Source: Sphingomonadaceae bacterium (GTDB lineage Bacteria > Pseudomonadota > Alphaproteobacteria > Sphingomonadales > Sphingomonadaceae). Taken from it: 64,000 nucleotides of DNA. This document shows, piece by piece, positions 19,506-28,546 of the stretch (within the stretch, counting starts at the first letter, position 1; each line of letters starts with the position of its first letter). The notes beneath the pieces were generated by a model. That model was not told where the DNA came from. It did not search any database and was given only the letters and a program-made list of their open reading frames with translations. Both the position numbers and the translations under genes were made by a program. The stretch spans positions 62,001 to 126,000 of the forward strand of contig JAPZTW010000008.1 of the NCBI GenBank assembly GCA_027533105.1. The letters run 5' to 3'.

Positions 19506-20150
19506 TCAATAGGCTTTCGCGCCGTCACCATCCTCAAGCGTGAGGGTGGAACGGACGGGTGGCAGGGTGATCGAACCGCCGAACAGCGTCATGGCGCGCA
19601 GGCCGATCCCGCTGACCTCGATCGTCACCAGCGGGGCGATGTCACTCAGCGGATCGCCATTGTCGTCGAGCCCCGGATCGCCGGCGTAACCGATGCCCGA
19701 CCCGCTGTAGGTGACCGTCACGTTGTCGGCCCGCAGCAGCGGGGTGATCGCGCGCATCCGCTCGACAATCCGGGCAAAGGCCGCACCATCGGCGGCGCCC
19801 AGGTCCGGGCAGGGCGCGCGCGCGCAGGTGCAGCTGGCGCTGCCGCCCGAACCGGTGCAGCGGATCGCGCCGAGCGCCTCGCGGCAGATCCGGTCGCCGG
19901 GCTTCAGGACACCGCCCGGGCAGGACAGGCCGACCGTCTCGTAAGTGTTGAGACCGGCGGGGACGAGCGCGGTCAACACCGCATAGCGCGCGCCCATCTG
20001 CGCGGCCTTCTCCAGCTGGTTGAGCGTCCAGACATAGCGCCCGGCATCGAACACCCCGAACAGCAGCAGCAGGGCGAGCGGCAGCACCAGCGCGAACTCG
20101 GCCGCGCTGGCCCCGCCGCTGGCCCGGCCAAAGGCACGCAGCCGGGTCAT
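19506..20150 (-). CDS. TadE-family pseudopilin-like protein (second copy)
   Basis: A 214-residue protein with the TadE N-terminal signature GGASAAEFALVLPLALLLLFGVFDAGRYVW: a cleavage-site glycine, A-x-x-E-F and one membrane helix. The rest is periplasmic and contains six cysteines clustered at about residues 75-115 (CPGG, RICREA, RCTG, SCTCARAPC), suggesting disulfides. It overlaps the preceding TadE gene by 4 bp (ATGA), consistent with translational coupling. TadE/TadF are minor pilins processed by the prepilin peptidase. Which of the two copies corresponds to TadF is not clear. Confidence 0.85.
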   Translation of the reverse strand: MTRLRAFGRASGGASAAEFALVLPLALLLLFGVFDAGRYVWTLNQLEKAAQMGARYAVLTALVPAGLNTYETVGLSCPGGVLKPGDRICREALGAIRCTGSGGSASCTCARAPCPDLGAADGAAFARIVERMRAITPLLRADNVTVTYSGSGIGYAGDPGLDDNGDPLSDIAPLVTIEVSGIGLRAMTLFGGSITLPPVRSTLTLEDGDGAKAY

Positions 20151-20650
20151 AGCCCGATCACCGGCGCGCTGGCGCGCGCATTCATGTGGAAGCCCGGCTC
20201 GAACAGCCCGAGGCGGCCGAACAGCGAGGGATAGGGCACGCCCCGGGCGGCGACGATGGCCACCGGTCCGACCTCGCCCAGCTCGGTATAGATCCCCGTA
20301 TCGACAAAGCCGCCGCAGGTGATCGAGACATAGACCTCGTCATCGCTCCAGCCGGGGATCAGCGGATGACGCGCGGCATCGTCGAGCTGGCCGGTGCGGG
20401 TCAGCAGCTTGATCTCGGCAATCCGTTCGGGGGCGATTATCAGTGCCCCGTCGCGGCAGACCTGGGTCACTTCCAGCCGCCCGGCATAGCGCGCGCCATC
20501 GCGCACCGCTTCGGTCAGCTTGTGCTGGGTCCAGATGAAGTGGCCGCCCTCGAACCCGGCAAACAGCAGGACGAGCATCAGCGGCAGCATCAGCGCCAGC
20601 TCGGCGGCGGCGGCACCAGCCCGGTCGGTCAGGGCGCGCAGCGCGGTCAC
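20147..20650 (-). CDS. TadE-family pseudopilin-like protein (first copy)
   Basis: A 167-residue protein with the TadE-like start RAGAAAAELALMLPLMLVLLFAGFEGG, one N-terminal membrane helix and a periplasmic C-terminal region with two cysteines. The GTG at 20650 overlaps the TGA of the upstream tadG-like gene as GTGA, which fixes the start. The ATG far upstream in the same frame lies in that gene and is not used. It forms a cluster of three surface/pilin genes with 19506-20150 and 20647-22209. Confidence 0.85.
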   Translation of the reverse strand: MTALRALTDRAGAAAAELALMLPLMLVLLFAGFEGGHFIWTQHKLTEAVRDGARYAGRLEVTQVCRDGALIIAPERIAEIKLLTRTGQLDDAARHPLIPGWSDDEVYVSITCGGFVDTGIYTELGEVGPVAIVAARGVPYPSLFGRLGLFEPGFHMNARASAPVIGL

Positions 20651-22209
20651 CGGATCAGCACCGCGCGGTCGCGGCCATAGTACTGGAAGCCGCTGAGGTT
20701 GTCGGGGCGCAGCGCCGGGCCGATCACCTCGGCGCGGATCGTGCCGGGTTCGGCGGGTTCGGACGGATCGACCAGGAACACGTCCATCCAGCCCAGCAGC
20801 TCGACTTCCTTGCGCCCGCTGATCCCTTCGCAGCGGGCCGCGCCGACGGTCAGCACGCGGCGGTCCTTCTGGGTATCCGACGGCATCCACGGCTGGGAGA
20901 ACTGCGGCTGCGGGTAGCTGCAATGATAGGTGATCGCGTGGCGATAGTTCGCGCCGCTCTTCTGCGGGCGCCCATCGGGGTTGAAGCCGACCAGCTCGGG
21001 CGCCAGCCGCGCCGCCTTGCTGGCGATCTCCCACTGGTAGATCTCGTAGCGGGTGCCCTTGGGGAAGGTGCTGGCGGACACACCCGGATGATGCCCCGCA
21101 AGGTAGCGGTTGATGTCCCAGCTGCCGTCACCGAGGTAGGAACAGGTGCCCGAATAGAAGCAGGAATCCAAGGTGAAGGAATCGCTGGCCGTCCGGTCGA
21201 TTACCCCGATGCTCGAGAACGGCACCCAGGTGCTCTTGCCAGAGGGGACCGTCGCCGGGCAGCTCAGCGCGGCGCGCACGTCGGCCAGGGTCAGGGTCTG
21301 CTTGGCGCTCAGGACAGTGCCGGAGAAGGCGATCGCATAGTTCTTGCGGGTATTCTCCGAGGGGCAGAAATCGCCGTTGCCCTGGCATTGCAGCTTGCTG
21401 GTCGGCATGTCGAAGCGGGTGTTGAGCGCTTCGGGCTCGGTATTGCGGAAGCCGGGCTCGGTGGTCAGGTTTTCCAGGTTGATGCAGCTCGGCGCGGTAT
21501 TCTCGCCCAGCTCGTACTGCGTGTCCTTGACCCCCGAAATGTCGAGGAAGCCCCAGTTGCCGGGTGCCAGCGGGGTAACGTCCTTGCTGCTCTTCCAGCG
21601 CATCCGCAAGCCCTTGCCGGCATCGGCAGGCAGCGGGAAATCGGAGCGATCGACGCAGACCATGATCGCGGGCACGTTGCAGGCGGCCTTCTTGAGCATG
21701 GCCATGGCCTTGGCCGTCACCCCGCCCGAATTGAACGCGCCGATCACCGGGGTGAGCGCGTAGAACACCTTGCGGCCATTGACGCCAACCTCGACCACCC
21801 GGGCCAGCGCGCCATCGGCATCGCTGGTCACCTGCGGGCCGGGCGCATCGTCGGCATAGCTTTCGTAAAAGGTGAAGGTCAGCCCGCTGACCGTGCGGCC
21901 GGCCTCGTCGTTGGCAACCTGGGTGATATTGGCGAAATCGCTGCCCGCCGTGGCAAAGGCGGCGGTCGCGGCGGCGCGGGCGCGGATCATCGCATCCTCG
22001 TGTCCGTCCAGCTGGGTTGCGGCGGCCAGCGCGGCCTGGTCGGCCGCGTTCTGCAGTTCGCTCTGCATTGCCATCAGCCGGCCATAGTCGAACCCGATCC
22101 CGGCCAGGGCGATCAGCACCATCAGCACCAGGGCATAGAGCGGGGAGACGTTGCCGCCCCGGTCACTTGCGAAGTGCCTGATACCGGGTGCCCTGGTGCC
22201 GGGTGTCAC
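20647..22209 (-). CDS. TadG-like pilus protein
   Basis: A 520-residue protein. The N-terminal TadG-like segment is RGGNVSPLYALVLMVLIALAGIGFDYGRLMAMQSELQ, one membrane helix with a pilin-like border, followed by NAADQAALAAATQLDG, very typical of the family. The remainder is a large periplasmic or surface domain with about ten cysteines; I see no von Willebrand MIDAS motif (DxSxS). The GTG at 22209 is preceded by GGAGG at 7 nt and gives a sensible N-terminus; the longer frame reaching 22380 has an Arg-rich leader overlapping the next gene. It is next to two TadE genes. Confidence 0.82.
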   Translation of the reverse strand: MTPGTRAPGIRHFASDRGGNVSPLYALVLMVLIALAGIGFDYGRLMAMQSELQNAADQAALAAATQLDGHEDAMIRARAAATAAFATAGSDFANITQVANDEAGRTVSGLTFTFYESYADDAPGPQVTSDADGALARVVEVGVNGRKVFYALTPVIGAFNSGGVTAKAMAMLKKAACNVPAIMVCVDRSDFPLPADAGKGLRMRWKSSKDVTPLAPGNWGFLDISGVKDTQYELGENTAPSCINLENLTTEPGFRNTEPEALNTRFDMPTSKLQCQGNGDFCPSENTRKNYAIAFSGTVLSAKQTLTLADVRAALSCPATVPSGKSTWVPFSSIGVIDRTASDSFTLDSCFYSGTCSYLGDGSWDINRYLAGHHPGVSASTFPKGTRYEIYQWEIASKAARLAPELVGFNPDGRPQKSGANYRHAITYHCSYPQPQFSQPWMPSDTQKDRRVLTVGAARCEGISGRKEVELLGWMDVFLVDPSEPAEPGTIRAEVIGPALRPDNLSGFQYYGRDRAVLIR

Positions 22210-22225
22210 GTTGCGCCTCCAGCGT

Positions 22226-22543
22226 TCAGGGCGTGGTGCCGCTGCCGGACGAGGACAGGGACGAACCCGAAGTGACCGAGGTGCTGCGCACGCGCTCCGG
22301 CTTCTTGACCGTATCCTTGCGATAGCGCTCCACCGCCTGGCCCGCCTTGGCGGCGCTGGCCGGAGGGGTGGCTTCCTCATACTGGGGGTCGGGTTCGATC
22401 ACCTGCGCCAGCATGGTTTGGCGGTTCGCCTCACCAAAGCTGGACGCAGGTGTGCCGGTGCCTGCTCCATCATGGACACAGGCCGCCAGCGGGGGGGTCA
22501 CCAAAAGCACCAGCGCAAGCATCTTGCCGCGATCAGAATTCAT
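22226..22543 (-). CDS. Short lipoprotein in the cpaD position of the Tad locus
   Basis: A 105-residue lipoprotein: a signal peptide MLALVLLVTPPLAAC with lipobox LAAC. The middle block FGEANRQTMLAQVIEPDPQY and AGQAVERYRKDTVKKP resembles the C-terminal part of CpaD pilus proteins (FGxAxxxNLAAQxxxPxDL...YR). It ends in a Ser/Gly-rich tail. CpaD itself is about twice as long, so this is either a reduced CpaD or an unrelated Sphingomonadales-specific piece. It overlaps the end of cpaC by 11 bp. Function is probably outer-membrane assistance to the CpaC secretin; inferred from position. Confidence 0.7.
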   Translation of the reverse strand: MNSDRGKMLALVLLVTPPLAACVHDGAGTGTPASSFGEANRQTMLAQVIEPDPQYEEATPPASAAKAGQAVERYRKDTVKKPERVRSTSVTSGSSLSSSGSGTTP

Positions 22544-23906
22544 AACCCTTCTCCTTCGCTTGCGGGGCCGGATTGGCCGGCGCCGCGCCCGGCTGGGGCG
22601 CGATCGCCTTGGGCCGATAGCCTTCGCCATCGATCACCACGTCCTCGGCACGGGGATCCTCGATCCGGTCGGTCGGCAGGCGGACCTGCTCGGGCCGGAT
22701 CGGGGAAACAAGCCGGGGGGTGACGACGATCAGCAGCTCGGTCTCGCCCTTCTGGAACCCGGAGGAGCGGAACAGCGCGCCCAGGATCGGGATCGAGCCC
22801 AGCAGCGGGACCTGGCGGACGGTGGTCTGGAAGTCCTTGCGCAGCAGCCCGGCGATCGCGAAGCTTTCGCCGTCGCGCAGTTCGACCGTGGTGCTGGCCC
22901 GCCGGGTCTGCAGGCCAGGCACCACGATCCCGTTGACCGAAACCGAAGCGCTGGGGTCGAGCGAGCTGACTTCGGGTTCGACCAGCAGACTGATCACCTT
23001 GTCGGCGAGGACAGTGGGCGTGAAGCCCAGGCTGACCCCGAAGGACTTGTATTCGATCGTCAGGTCGCCGCTGGCGCGGTTGCTGTTGTCGACCGGGATC
23101 GGGAACTCCCCGCCCGCGAGGAACGAGGCTTTCTCGCCCGAGAGCGCAACCAGCGTCGGCTCGGCCAGGGTCTTGGACAGGCCCTTGCGTTCCAGCAGGT
23201 CGAGCGTCGCGTCGATATCGGTATCGCCGATGCTGAACGACTTGGTGATCGTCGCGAAGTTGTCGGCCGCCACGCCGCCAGCGGCAACGCCGGTGTTGAA
23301 GCTGAAGCTGCCGCCGCGCGACAATCCGGCCAGGCCGAAGCCGACCTTCTCGCCCAGTTGCCGGTCCACTTCGGCAAAGCGCACTTCCAGCATCACCTGC
23401 TGGCTGCTGCCCATCGAGACCAGGTTGATCACCTTGTCCCCGGCATAGCTCTTGGCCAGCTGGGCCACGCGATCGGCCGCCCCGGCATCGTTGACCAGGC
23501 CGGTCAGCACCACCGATCCGTTGGACAGGTGGGCATCGATCTTCTGCCCGGGCACCAGCGTGGCAATCTGGCCGCGCAGCGCTTCAACGTCCGGACCGAC
23601 CGCCACGTCCATCACCGCGATCACGCGGTTGTTGCGATCGTAGAGCGTCAGGCTGGTGGTGCCGAAGCTCTTTCCCAGGAGATAGACCGAGCGTTCCGAG
23701 ATCGGCAGGACATCGGCCACATCGGAATTGCCGATCAGGGCCTTGCCGATCGGCCGCTCGGCCGAGACCACCCGGCTCTTGTTGACCGGCACTTCCAGCG
23801 CCCCGGCGTGGAGCGATTCCTCGTTGGTCTGGGCCAGCACGGGGGTGCTCACGACTGCGCCGGTCAGCAGGGCAAGGGCGCAGATGCTGCTATTGAACTT
23901 GCTCAT
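22533..23906 (-). CDS. cpaC: Tad pilus outer-membrane secretin CpaC/RcpA
   Basis: A 457-residue secretin forming the outer-membrane pore of the Flp pilus. Signal peptide about 1-24 (cleavage near STPVLAQT). An N-terminal pilus-formation domain (KALIGNSDVADVLPIS, SVYLLGKSFGTTSLTLYD) is followed by a BON-like segment and the secretin core (VMLEVRFAEVDRQLGEKVGF, LAEPTLVALSGEKASFLAGG, VPLLGSIPILGALFRS, ELLIVVTPRLV). The ATG at 23906 lies 1 bp after the cpaB stop. The C-terminal 60 residues are proline-rich and charged, possibly the site of lipoprotein contact. Confidence 0.95.
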   Translation of the reverse strand: MSKFNSSICALALLTGAVVSTPVLAQTNEESLHAGALEVPVNKSRVVSAERPIGKALIGNSDVADVLPISERSVYLLGKSFGTTSLTLYDRNNRVIAVMDVAVGPDVEALRGQIATLVPGQKIDAHLSNGSVVLTGLVNDAGAADRVAQLAKSYAGDKVINLVSMGSSQQVMLEVRFAEVDRQLGEKVGFGLAGLSRGGSFSFNTGVAAGGVAADNFATITKSFSIGDTDIDATLDLLERKGLSKTLAEPTLVALSGEKASFLAGGEFPIPVDNSNRASGDLTIEYKSFGVSLGFTPTVLADKVISLLVEPEVSSLDPSASVSVNGIVVPGLQTRRASTTVELRDGESFAIAGLLRKDFQTTVRQVPLLGSIPILGALFRSSGFQKGETELLIVVTPRLVSPIRPEQVRLPTDRIEDPRAEDVVIDGEGYRPKAIAPQPGAAPANPAPQAKEKGYEF

Positions 23907-23907
23907 C

Positions 23908-24840
23908 TCACTTACCCTTCGTCTGGCCGACCGGGTAGCTGGTCGGCTGGGTGCCGCGGACAATGGTCATGGTTGGGCCGGTCCAGCCCGGCGCCACGGC
24001 AGCGGGAGTGCCGCCACTGGTGGCAGCACCGAAGCCGGGCAGCGCGGGGGCGACCAGCGAACCGGTCGAAGCAGCCGGAGCCGCACTGGCGAGACGGCCT
24101 CCGCCCAATTCATAAAGCGTGACCGAGCGGGCAACCGGCGCAGCGGCGGCGGCGGCATCGGTGTCGGTCGGACGGCGCAGCGCCAGGCTGAGCGAGCCGG
24201 CCTGTTCGGCCAGGACCAGCCGCTGGGCATCATAAAGCGAGACCGCCAGGGTGGCCGTCTTGGCCAGCTTGGGTTCGCTCTGCTTGTCATTGGTCAGCTG
24301 GTCGATCGCGAGGACCTGGACATTTTCCAGGATCACGTCGGAGCGATGCCCTTCGCGGCCGGCACCATCACCCGCAATCTTGCGGGTGAGGATCACATCG
24401 ACCATCGAATTGGGCAGGATGAAGCCGGACACGCCGCTGACGGCATTGATCGGCACCGAAACCGCCCGCATTCCGGCGGGAAGGAGCGCGGCCAGGGTGG
24501 CGCGCCCGTCGGTGCCGCTGACCTTGCTGGCCAGCACCGGTTCGCCCGGCACCACTGGCCGCAGCGCGACACGGCCATCCTTCATGGCATCGGCCAGCGA
24601 GCGGAAAGCGCCCTGCGGCACCGAAGCCTCGGGCCAGTCCTGCAAGCGAACGTTCTGCCCGGTCAGCCGGGTGCCGAATTCAAGCGGCTCGGCGGCAACG
24701 ACGATACGGACCAGCTTCTGCTCGCCCACCTTGCCACCCTGCTGCTGCTCGACGCCGGAAAACCAGGCATTGGCAAGTAATACCGCGAACAGGCCGATAA
24801 CCACGGCGATGCCCAGCATAACCCAGTTGCGATTCTGCAC
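23908..24840 (-). CDS. cpaB: Tad pilus assembly protein CpaB/RcpC
   Basis: A 310-residue protein anchored by one N-terminal helix (WVMLGIAVVIGLFAVLLANAWF), with an SAF domain (VVAAEPLEFGTRLTGQNVRLQDWPEASVP) and an RcpC-like domain (GMRAVSVPINAVSGVSGFILPNSMVDVILT). The GTG at 24840 has a perfect AGGAGG six bases upstream, which decides the start; the upstream ATG would add an implausible Arg-rich leader. It is separated from flp by 99 bp holding a strong hairpin. CpaB probably links the secretin to the inner-membrane complex and may bind polysaccharide through its SAF domain. Confidence 0.9.
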   Translation of the reverse strand: MQNRNWVMLGIAVVIGLFAVLLANAWFSGVEQQQGGKVGEQKLVRIVVAAEPLEFGTRLTGQNVRLQDWPEASVPQGAFRSLADAMKDGRVALRPVVPGEPVLASKVSGTDGRATLAALLPAGMRAVSVPINAVSGVSGFILPNSMVDVILTRKIAGDGAGREGHRSDVILENVQVLAIDQLTNDKQSEPKLAKTATLAVSLYDAQRLVLAEQAGSLSLALRRPTDTDAAAAAAPVARSVTLYELGGGRLASAAPAASTGSLVAPALPGFGAATSGGTPAAVAPGWTGPTMTIVRGTQPTSYPVGQTKGK

Positions 24841-24875
24841 GGCCAACCTCCTGCAATTGTGCGCCCGGCCCGGTC

Positions 24876-24906
24876 GGCCTCGCCACATCGGGGATGCGGC
24901 GAGGCC
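24876..24906 (-). promoter_or_regulatory. Strong RNA hairpin between flp and cpaB
   Basis: Arms ggcctcgccacatc (24876-24889) and gatgcggcgaggcc (24893-24906) pair over 14 positions with one G-T type mismatch and a 3-nt loop. No T-run follows in the minus-strand transcript, so it is not a classical terminator. Its place directly after the flp stop suggests partial termination or 3' protection of the pilin mRNA, which would give more pilin than assembly proteins. This role is inference. Confidence 0.6.
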
Positions 24907-24939
24907 TGCCGTCGCGCTTGGAACGACGGGTCGGGGGGA

Positions 24940-25152
24940 TCAGGTCGCGGTTGCGGCAGGGGCGCAGGATGCATCGCCGGCGTTGCAGGCCTCGATCTGA
25001 TCCGCGGCGCGGGTCATCGAGTTCTGGATCTGCACGCTGAGCGCGAGAGCTGCGGCACCAAGGGCCACGCCAACGATGGCGAGGATGAGCGCGTATTCGG
25101 CCGCCGATGCGCCCGATTCGTTCTTGAAGAACTGCTTGAGGAACGACTTCAT
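24940..25152 (-). CDS. flp: Flp-type major pilin
   Basis: A 70-residue Flp/Fap pilin precursor. The short basic leader MKSFLKQFFKNESG is cut after glycine by CpaA. The mature protein starts ASAAEYALILAIVGVALGAAALAL, with the invariant Glu5 and adjacent Tyr of the Flp motif. The C-terminus has two cysteines (EACNAGDASC), a possible small disulfide loop. It heads the Tad locus on the minus strand. The upstream region 25153-25316 must hold its promoter, though I see no convincing consensus. Confidence 0.95.
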   Translation of the reverse strand: MKSFLKQFFKNESGASAAEYALILAIVGVALGAAALALSVQIQNSMTRAADQIEACNAGDASCAPAATAT

Positions 25153-25316
25153 GGCTACTTACCTTTCTCGGTCCGCAGCACTTCCGGCACCGCGGCTCAA
25201 TTTGGGAGCAAGGTCAGTGGCGATGCCGCCAGCCAACCGTGGTCAAGATTGGAGCCGGGGTGGGGAAGCCTCAATTTCGCAATTCTACGTGCGGGGAGCC
25301 GGGCGAATCGGTGGCC

Positions 25317-25967
25317 CTATGGTTTCGGGCGGGCGGGCAGCGGGCTGACCGGCTGGCCGTTGCGGCGCACTTCGTAATGCAGGTGCGGACCGGTGGAGCG
25401 GCCGGTCGAGCCGACCGCGCCCAGTACATCGCCCCGCCGCACGCGCTGGCCGGGGCGCACGCCCAGCCCCGAAAGGTGGGCATAGCGGGTCTGTACCCCG
25501 CCGCCGTGATCGACCGTCACCAGCAGGCCATAGCCCGCCGCCCAGCCTGCCTGGACCACCACGCCATCGTTCGCGGCAATGATCTGCGTGCCGGCGGCGC
25601 GGGCAATGTCGATCCCGGCATGGAACCGCACCTGCCCCAGGATCGGATGCATTCTATAGCCGAATCCGCTAGTTGTGCCGCGCAGGCGAATACTACCGCG
25701 ACTGCCGGTTGCGGGCTCGAGCGCGACCGGGCTGACTGGCCGCCCTGCCCCATCGGCCGCCCGCGCCACCCGCAGCCCATCGCCCGATCGCGCAGCCAGC
25801 ACGGTCACGCCGGGGTTGGGGGCGGCATCGTCAGCGGCAGGGAAGGATTGCGGCAGCCTGGGTTCGATCCGCAGCTGGCCCGGGCCAGTGGCCTCTTGCG
25901 CCCGGAGCGGTCCGGCCAGAGTTGCCAGCAGCAGTGCGGCAGCAAGGGGGCCGGGGCCATGCAGCAT
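25317..25967 (-). CDS. Secreted M23 (LytM-type) metallopeptidase
   Basis: A 216-residue protein with a signal peptide (MLHGPGPLAAALLLATLAGPLRAQ) and a C-terminal M23 domain. Zinc ligands are present: FHAGIDIA (H and D), and HLHYEV (HxH), with the conserved YAHLSGLGVRPGQRV block between. All residues needed for peptidoglycan endopeptidase activity are therefore seen. I chose the ATG at 25967 since it gives a clean signal peptide; one at 26003 adds 12 residues. It may act in cell-wall remodelling; position after flp is probably chance. It reads in the same direction as flp but lies 164 bp upstream of it. Confidence 0.85.
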   Translation of the reverse strand: MLHGPGPLAAALLLATLAGPLRAQEATGPGQLRIEPRLPQSFPAADDAAPNPGVTVLAARSGDGLRVARAADGAGRPVSPVALEPATGSRGSIRLRGTTSGFGYRMHPILGQVRFHAGIDIARAAGTQIIAANDGVVVQAGWAAGYGLLVTVDHGGGVQTRYAHLSGLGVRPGQRVRRGDVLGAVGSTGRSTGPHLHYEVRRNGQPVSPLPARPKP

Positions 25968-26068
25968 AGCCCGGTCGGCTGCGCCAGGACCGGGCCTCTG
26001 CACAATATCGTAGTTCCCCTATAGGGCCGGTGCCAGCGCGCCCGGCGAGCGCGCTGGCAGGTCCGGCC

Positions 26069-28546
26069 CTAGGTCGTCAGCAGGTCCCGCACCGAGACCT
26101 TGAGACTCCGGCGGCAGGCGAGGTAACCGACCAGGCATACCGCCGCCACCATGGCAACGACCACGCCCGCCACCCACAGCGGATCCGGGTTGTAGGTCAG
26201 CCGGAACTGGGCCTGGTAGATCAGCGCGCCCGCGATCCAGGTGCCGGCGACCGCACCGCAGGCGGCAATCAGCGCCGTGGCACCCCATTCGTAGAAGTTG
26301 AGCCGCAGGCAATCGCTGTTGCGCAAGCCCATGCTCATCAGCAGCCCGTTCTTCTGGCGGTCATCGGCACTGAACCCGCTGACCGAGGCGGCCAGCACGA
26401 ATAGCGCCAGCAGCAGGATCATCGCCGCATAGCCGCCGGTCAGCCTGGTGACGATGTCCAGCGTCCGATCGAACCGCTCGGTCAGCTCCTTCAGGGGGAC
26501 CAGCGACAGGGTGGGATACTGCTGCCACAGGGCGGCCAGCCCATCCCAGGCCGGTGCGGGCAGTTCCATGCTGCCCATATAGAGCGTCCCGGCATCGAAC
26601 TGCGCGCGGGCCGATTGCGGCACCTGGAACCAGAAGGTGATCGAACCATTCCCCGGCTTGTAGGCATGGCTGGCCACCAGCCTGAATTCATAGGGTTTGC
26701 CGTTGATCTGGTAAGTCAGCCTGTCGCCATAGTTCAGCCCCAGGTCGGTCATCACTTCGGATTCGGCCGAGATCTGTTGCCAGTCTTCGGTCGCGTCCGG
26801 CCACCACCGGCCACCGGTGAGGCTGTTGCTGAGAGGCAGTTCGTTCGTCCAGCTCAGGCGGATCGGGTCCCGCATCGTGGCCAGGGTGTCGCTGGGCTGG
26901 CGGCTGCCGTCAAACAGCGGCTGACCGTTCACCGCCACCAGCTGGGCCGGAACAAACGGACGCAAGGCCCGCACGGTGCTGCCGGTTTCCCCGGCCCAGC
27001 GGCGGATCCCCTCGATCTGCTCGGCCTTGGCCTCGGAGATCATCAGGTTGCCATCATGGCTGCGGCCATAGCCTTCCATCGTGGCGCCAAGGTCACGCAT
27101 CAGCATCAACGAGAACAGCAGCAGCAGCCCGCACAGCCCCAGCCCCAGCACCTGCGCCGATTTGGCCAGGAGGCGTCGGCGCATCATGAAGAAGGCGAAG
27201 GGCAGCAGGCCCGCGCGGCGACGGCCCCACAGATCGCCCAGCCGGATAAGGCTCCAGGTCAGCGCGATCATCAGGGCCAGCGCGCTGGCGATCGCCGCCA
27301 GGGTCATGCCGGTCAGCAACCAGTTGTCGGAATAGGCCGCCGCCAGCAGCGCGACCGCGGCAAAGCTCCAGACCAGCCGCTGCCAGACATGGCTGCTTTC
27401 GGCCGGATTGCGGATCAGCGAGAGCAGCGAGGCGCGCGACAGCTGGATCAAGCTGGGCACCTGGAGCGCGAGCAGCAGCAAGAAGACCAGACCCACGGTC
27501 CTGGCGGCAGGCTGCCAGTGCCAGGCCGCCTGCAGACCGGGGAACTGGACCTGCATCTGCGCCACGATCAGGGCATGGGCGAGCGCGGCCAGCAAGGCAG
27601 CCAGCAAGGCAGCGACCAGGAACCCGATCAGCCATTCGCCCAGCGCCATCAGCATGCCGGTGCGGGTGCGCGTGCCAAAGCTGGCATAAATCGCCAGCCG
27701 GTAGCGCATCTTGGCCAGCCAGCGGCGGTTGGTCATGTCCAGCGCCACGGCGCCCATGAAGAACAGGATTACCGAGGCCAGGCCAAGGAAGTTCTCGGTC
27801 CGCTTCCAGAAGCTGGCCAGCGGATGCTCGCCGCCGTCCTTGCGGATCACGCTCGCCCCGGGCAGGGTCTTGCCAGCCCAGGCCTCGATCGCCTGTTGCT
27901 GGCTGGCATCGGCTGCCGCCAGATAGCGCGTGCGGACCTTGGTGCCGCCCAGCGCGGCTGACCCGAGACTTTCGGCGTGAGCCATGGCCCGCATCGTCGT
28001 GCTGTGGCCTTCCATGATCCGGTCCGGTTCGTGAAACAGGATGGCGCCCAGCCGCAATTGCGTGCCGCCAAGGGCCAGGACATCGCCGACCCGCACCTGG
28101 AGCTGGGTGGCAAGCCGCGAATCCAGCCAGATCTCGCCCGTCCGGGGGCCAGCGCTGACGGCGCGCTGGGTTGCCACCGGGGTGTCGCCGATCTGCAGAT
28201 TGCCCTGCAGCGGATAGGCGTCATCGACCAGTTTCAGCTTCACCCGGGCCCATTTGTCGCCGTGGGTCAGGGTAATGTCGCTCAATTGCGTGACCGAGAC
28301 GCGCTGCGCCTGCGAGCGCAAGGCGGTTTCCTCGGCAGCGGTCAGGGGCGAATGGCTTTCGACCACCAGGTCCGAACCGAGCATCTGGTCAAGATTGTCG
28401 GCCAGGTAGCGCTGGATCGACGCGCTGGTCAGGGACAGCGTCAGCAGGAAGAACAGCAGCGCGGCCTGGGTGGCGAGGCTGATGCGCCCGTCGCTTTCGC
28501 CAAGGCTGCGCCAGCTGCCTTCGAGGATCAGTCGCCACCGGTTCAT
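26069..28546 (-). CDS. FtsX-type ABC transporter permease (YbbP-like, two FtsX domains)
   Basis: An 825-residue inner-membrane permease. One membrane segment near residue 25, a periplasmic MacB-like domain, then three-plus membrane segments (first FtsX domain, about 270-480), a second periplasmic domain, and a terminal FtsX set (ALFVLAASVSGFSADDRQKNGLLMSMGLRNSDCLRLNFYEWG). This size and two-domain layout match YbbP-type permeases that partner a YbbA ATPase and probably extract lipids or lipoproteins, not small solutes. Its ATG overlaps the TGA of the ATPase gene (ATGA), so the pair is coupled. Substrate unknown. Confidence 0.85.
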   Translation of the reverse strand: MNRWRLILEGSWRSLGESDGRISLATQAALLFFLLTLSLTSASIQRYLADNLDQMLGSDLVVESHSPLTAAEETALRSQAQRVSVTQLSDITLTHGDKWARVKLKLVDDAYPLQGNLQIGDTPVATQRAVSAGPRTGEIWLDSRLATQLQVRVGDVLALGGTQLRLGAILFHEPDRIMEGHSTTMRAMAHAESLGSAALGGTKVRTRYLAAADASQQQAIEAWAGKTLPGASVIRKDGGEHPLASFWKRTENFLGLASVILFFMGAVALDMTNRRWLAKMRYRLAIYASFGTRTRTGMLMALGEWLIGFLVAALLAALLAALAHALIVAQMQVQFPGLQAAWHWQPAARTVGLVFLLLLALQVPSLIQLSRASLLSLIRNPAESSHVWQRLVWSFAAVALLAAAYSDNWLLTGMTLAAIASALALMIALTWSLIRLGDLWGRRRAGLLPFAFFMMRRRLLAKSAQVLGLGLCGLLLLFSLMLMRDLGATMEGYGRSHDGNLMISEAKAEQIEGIRRWAGETGSTVRALRPFVPAQLVAVNGQPLFDGSRQPSDTLATMRDPIRLSWTNELPLSNSLTGGRWWPDATEDWQQISAESEVMTDLGLNYGDRLTYQINGKPYEFRLVASHAYKPGNGSITFWFQVPQSARAQFDAGTLYMGSMELPAPAWDGLAALWQQYPTLSLVPLKELTERFDRTLDIVTRLTGGYAAMILLLALFVLAASVSGFSADDRQKNGLLMSMGLRNSDCLRLNFYEWGATALIAACGAVAGTWIAGALIYQAQFRLTYNPDPLWVAGVVVAMVAAVCLVGYLACRRSLKVSVRDLLTT

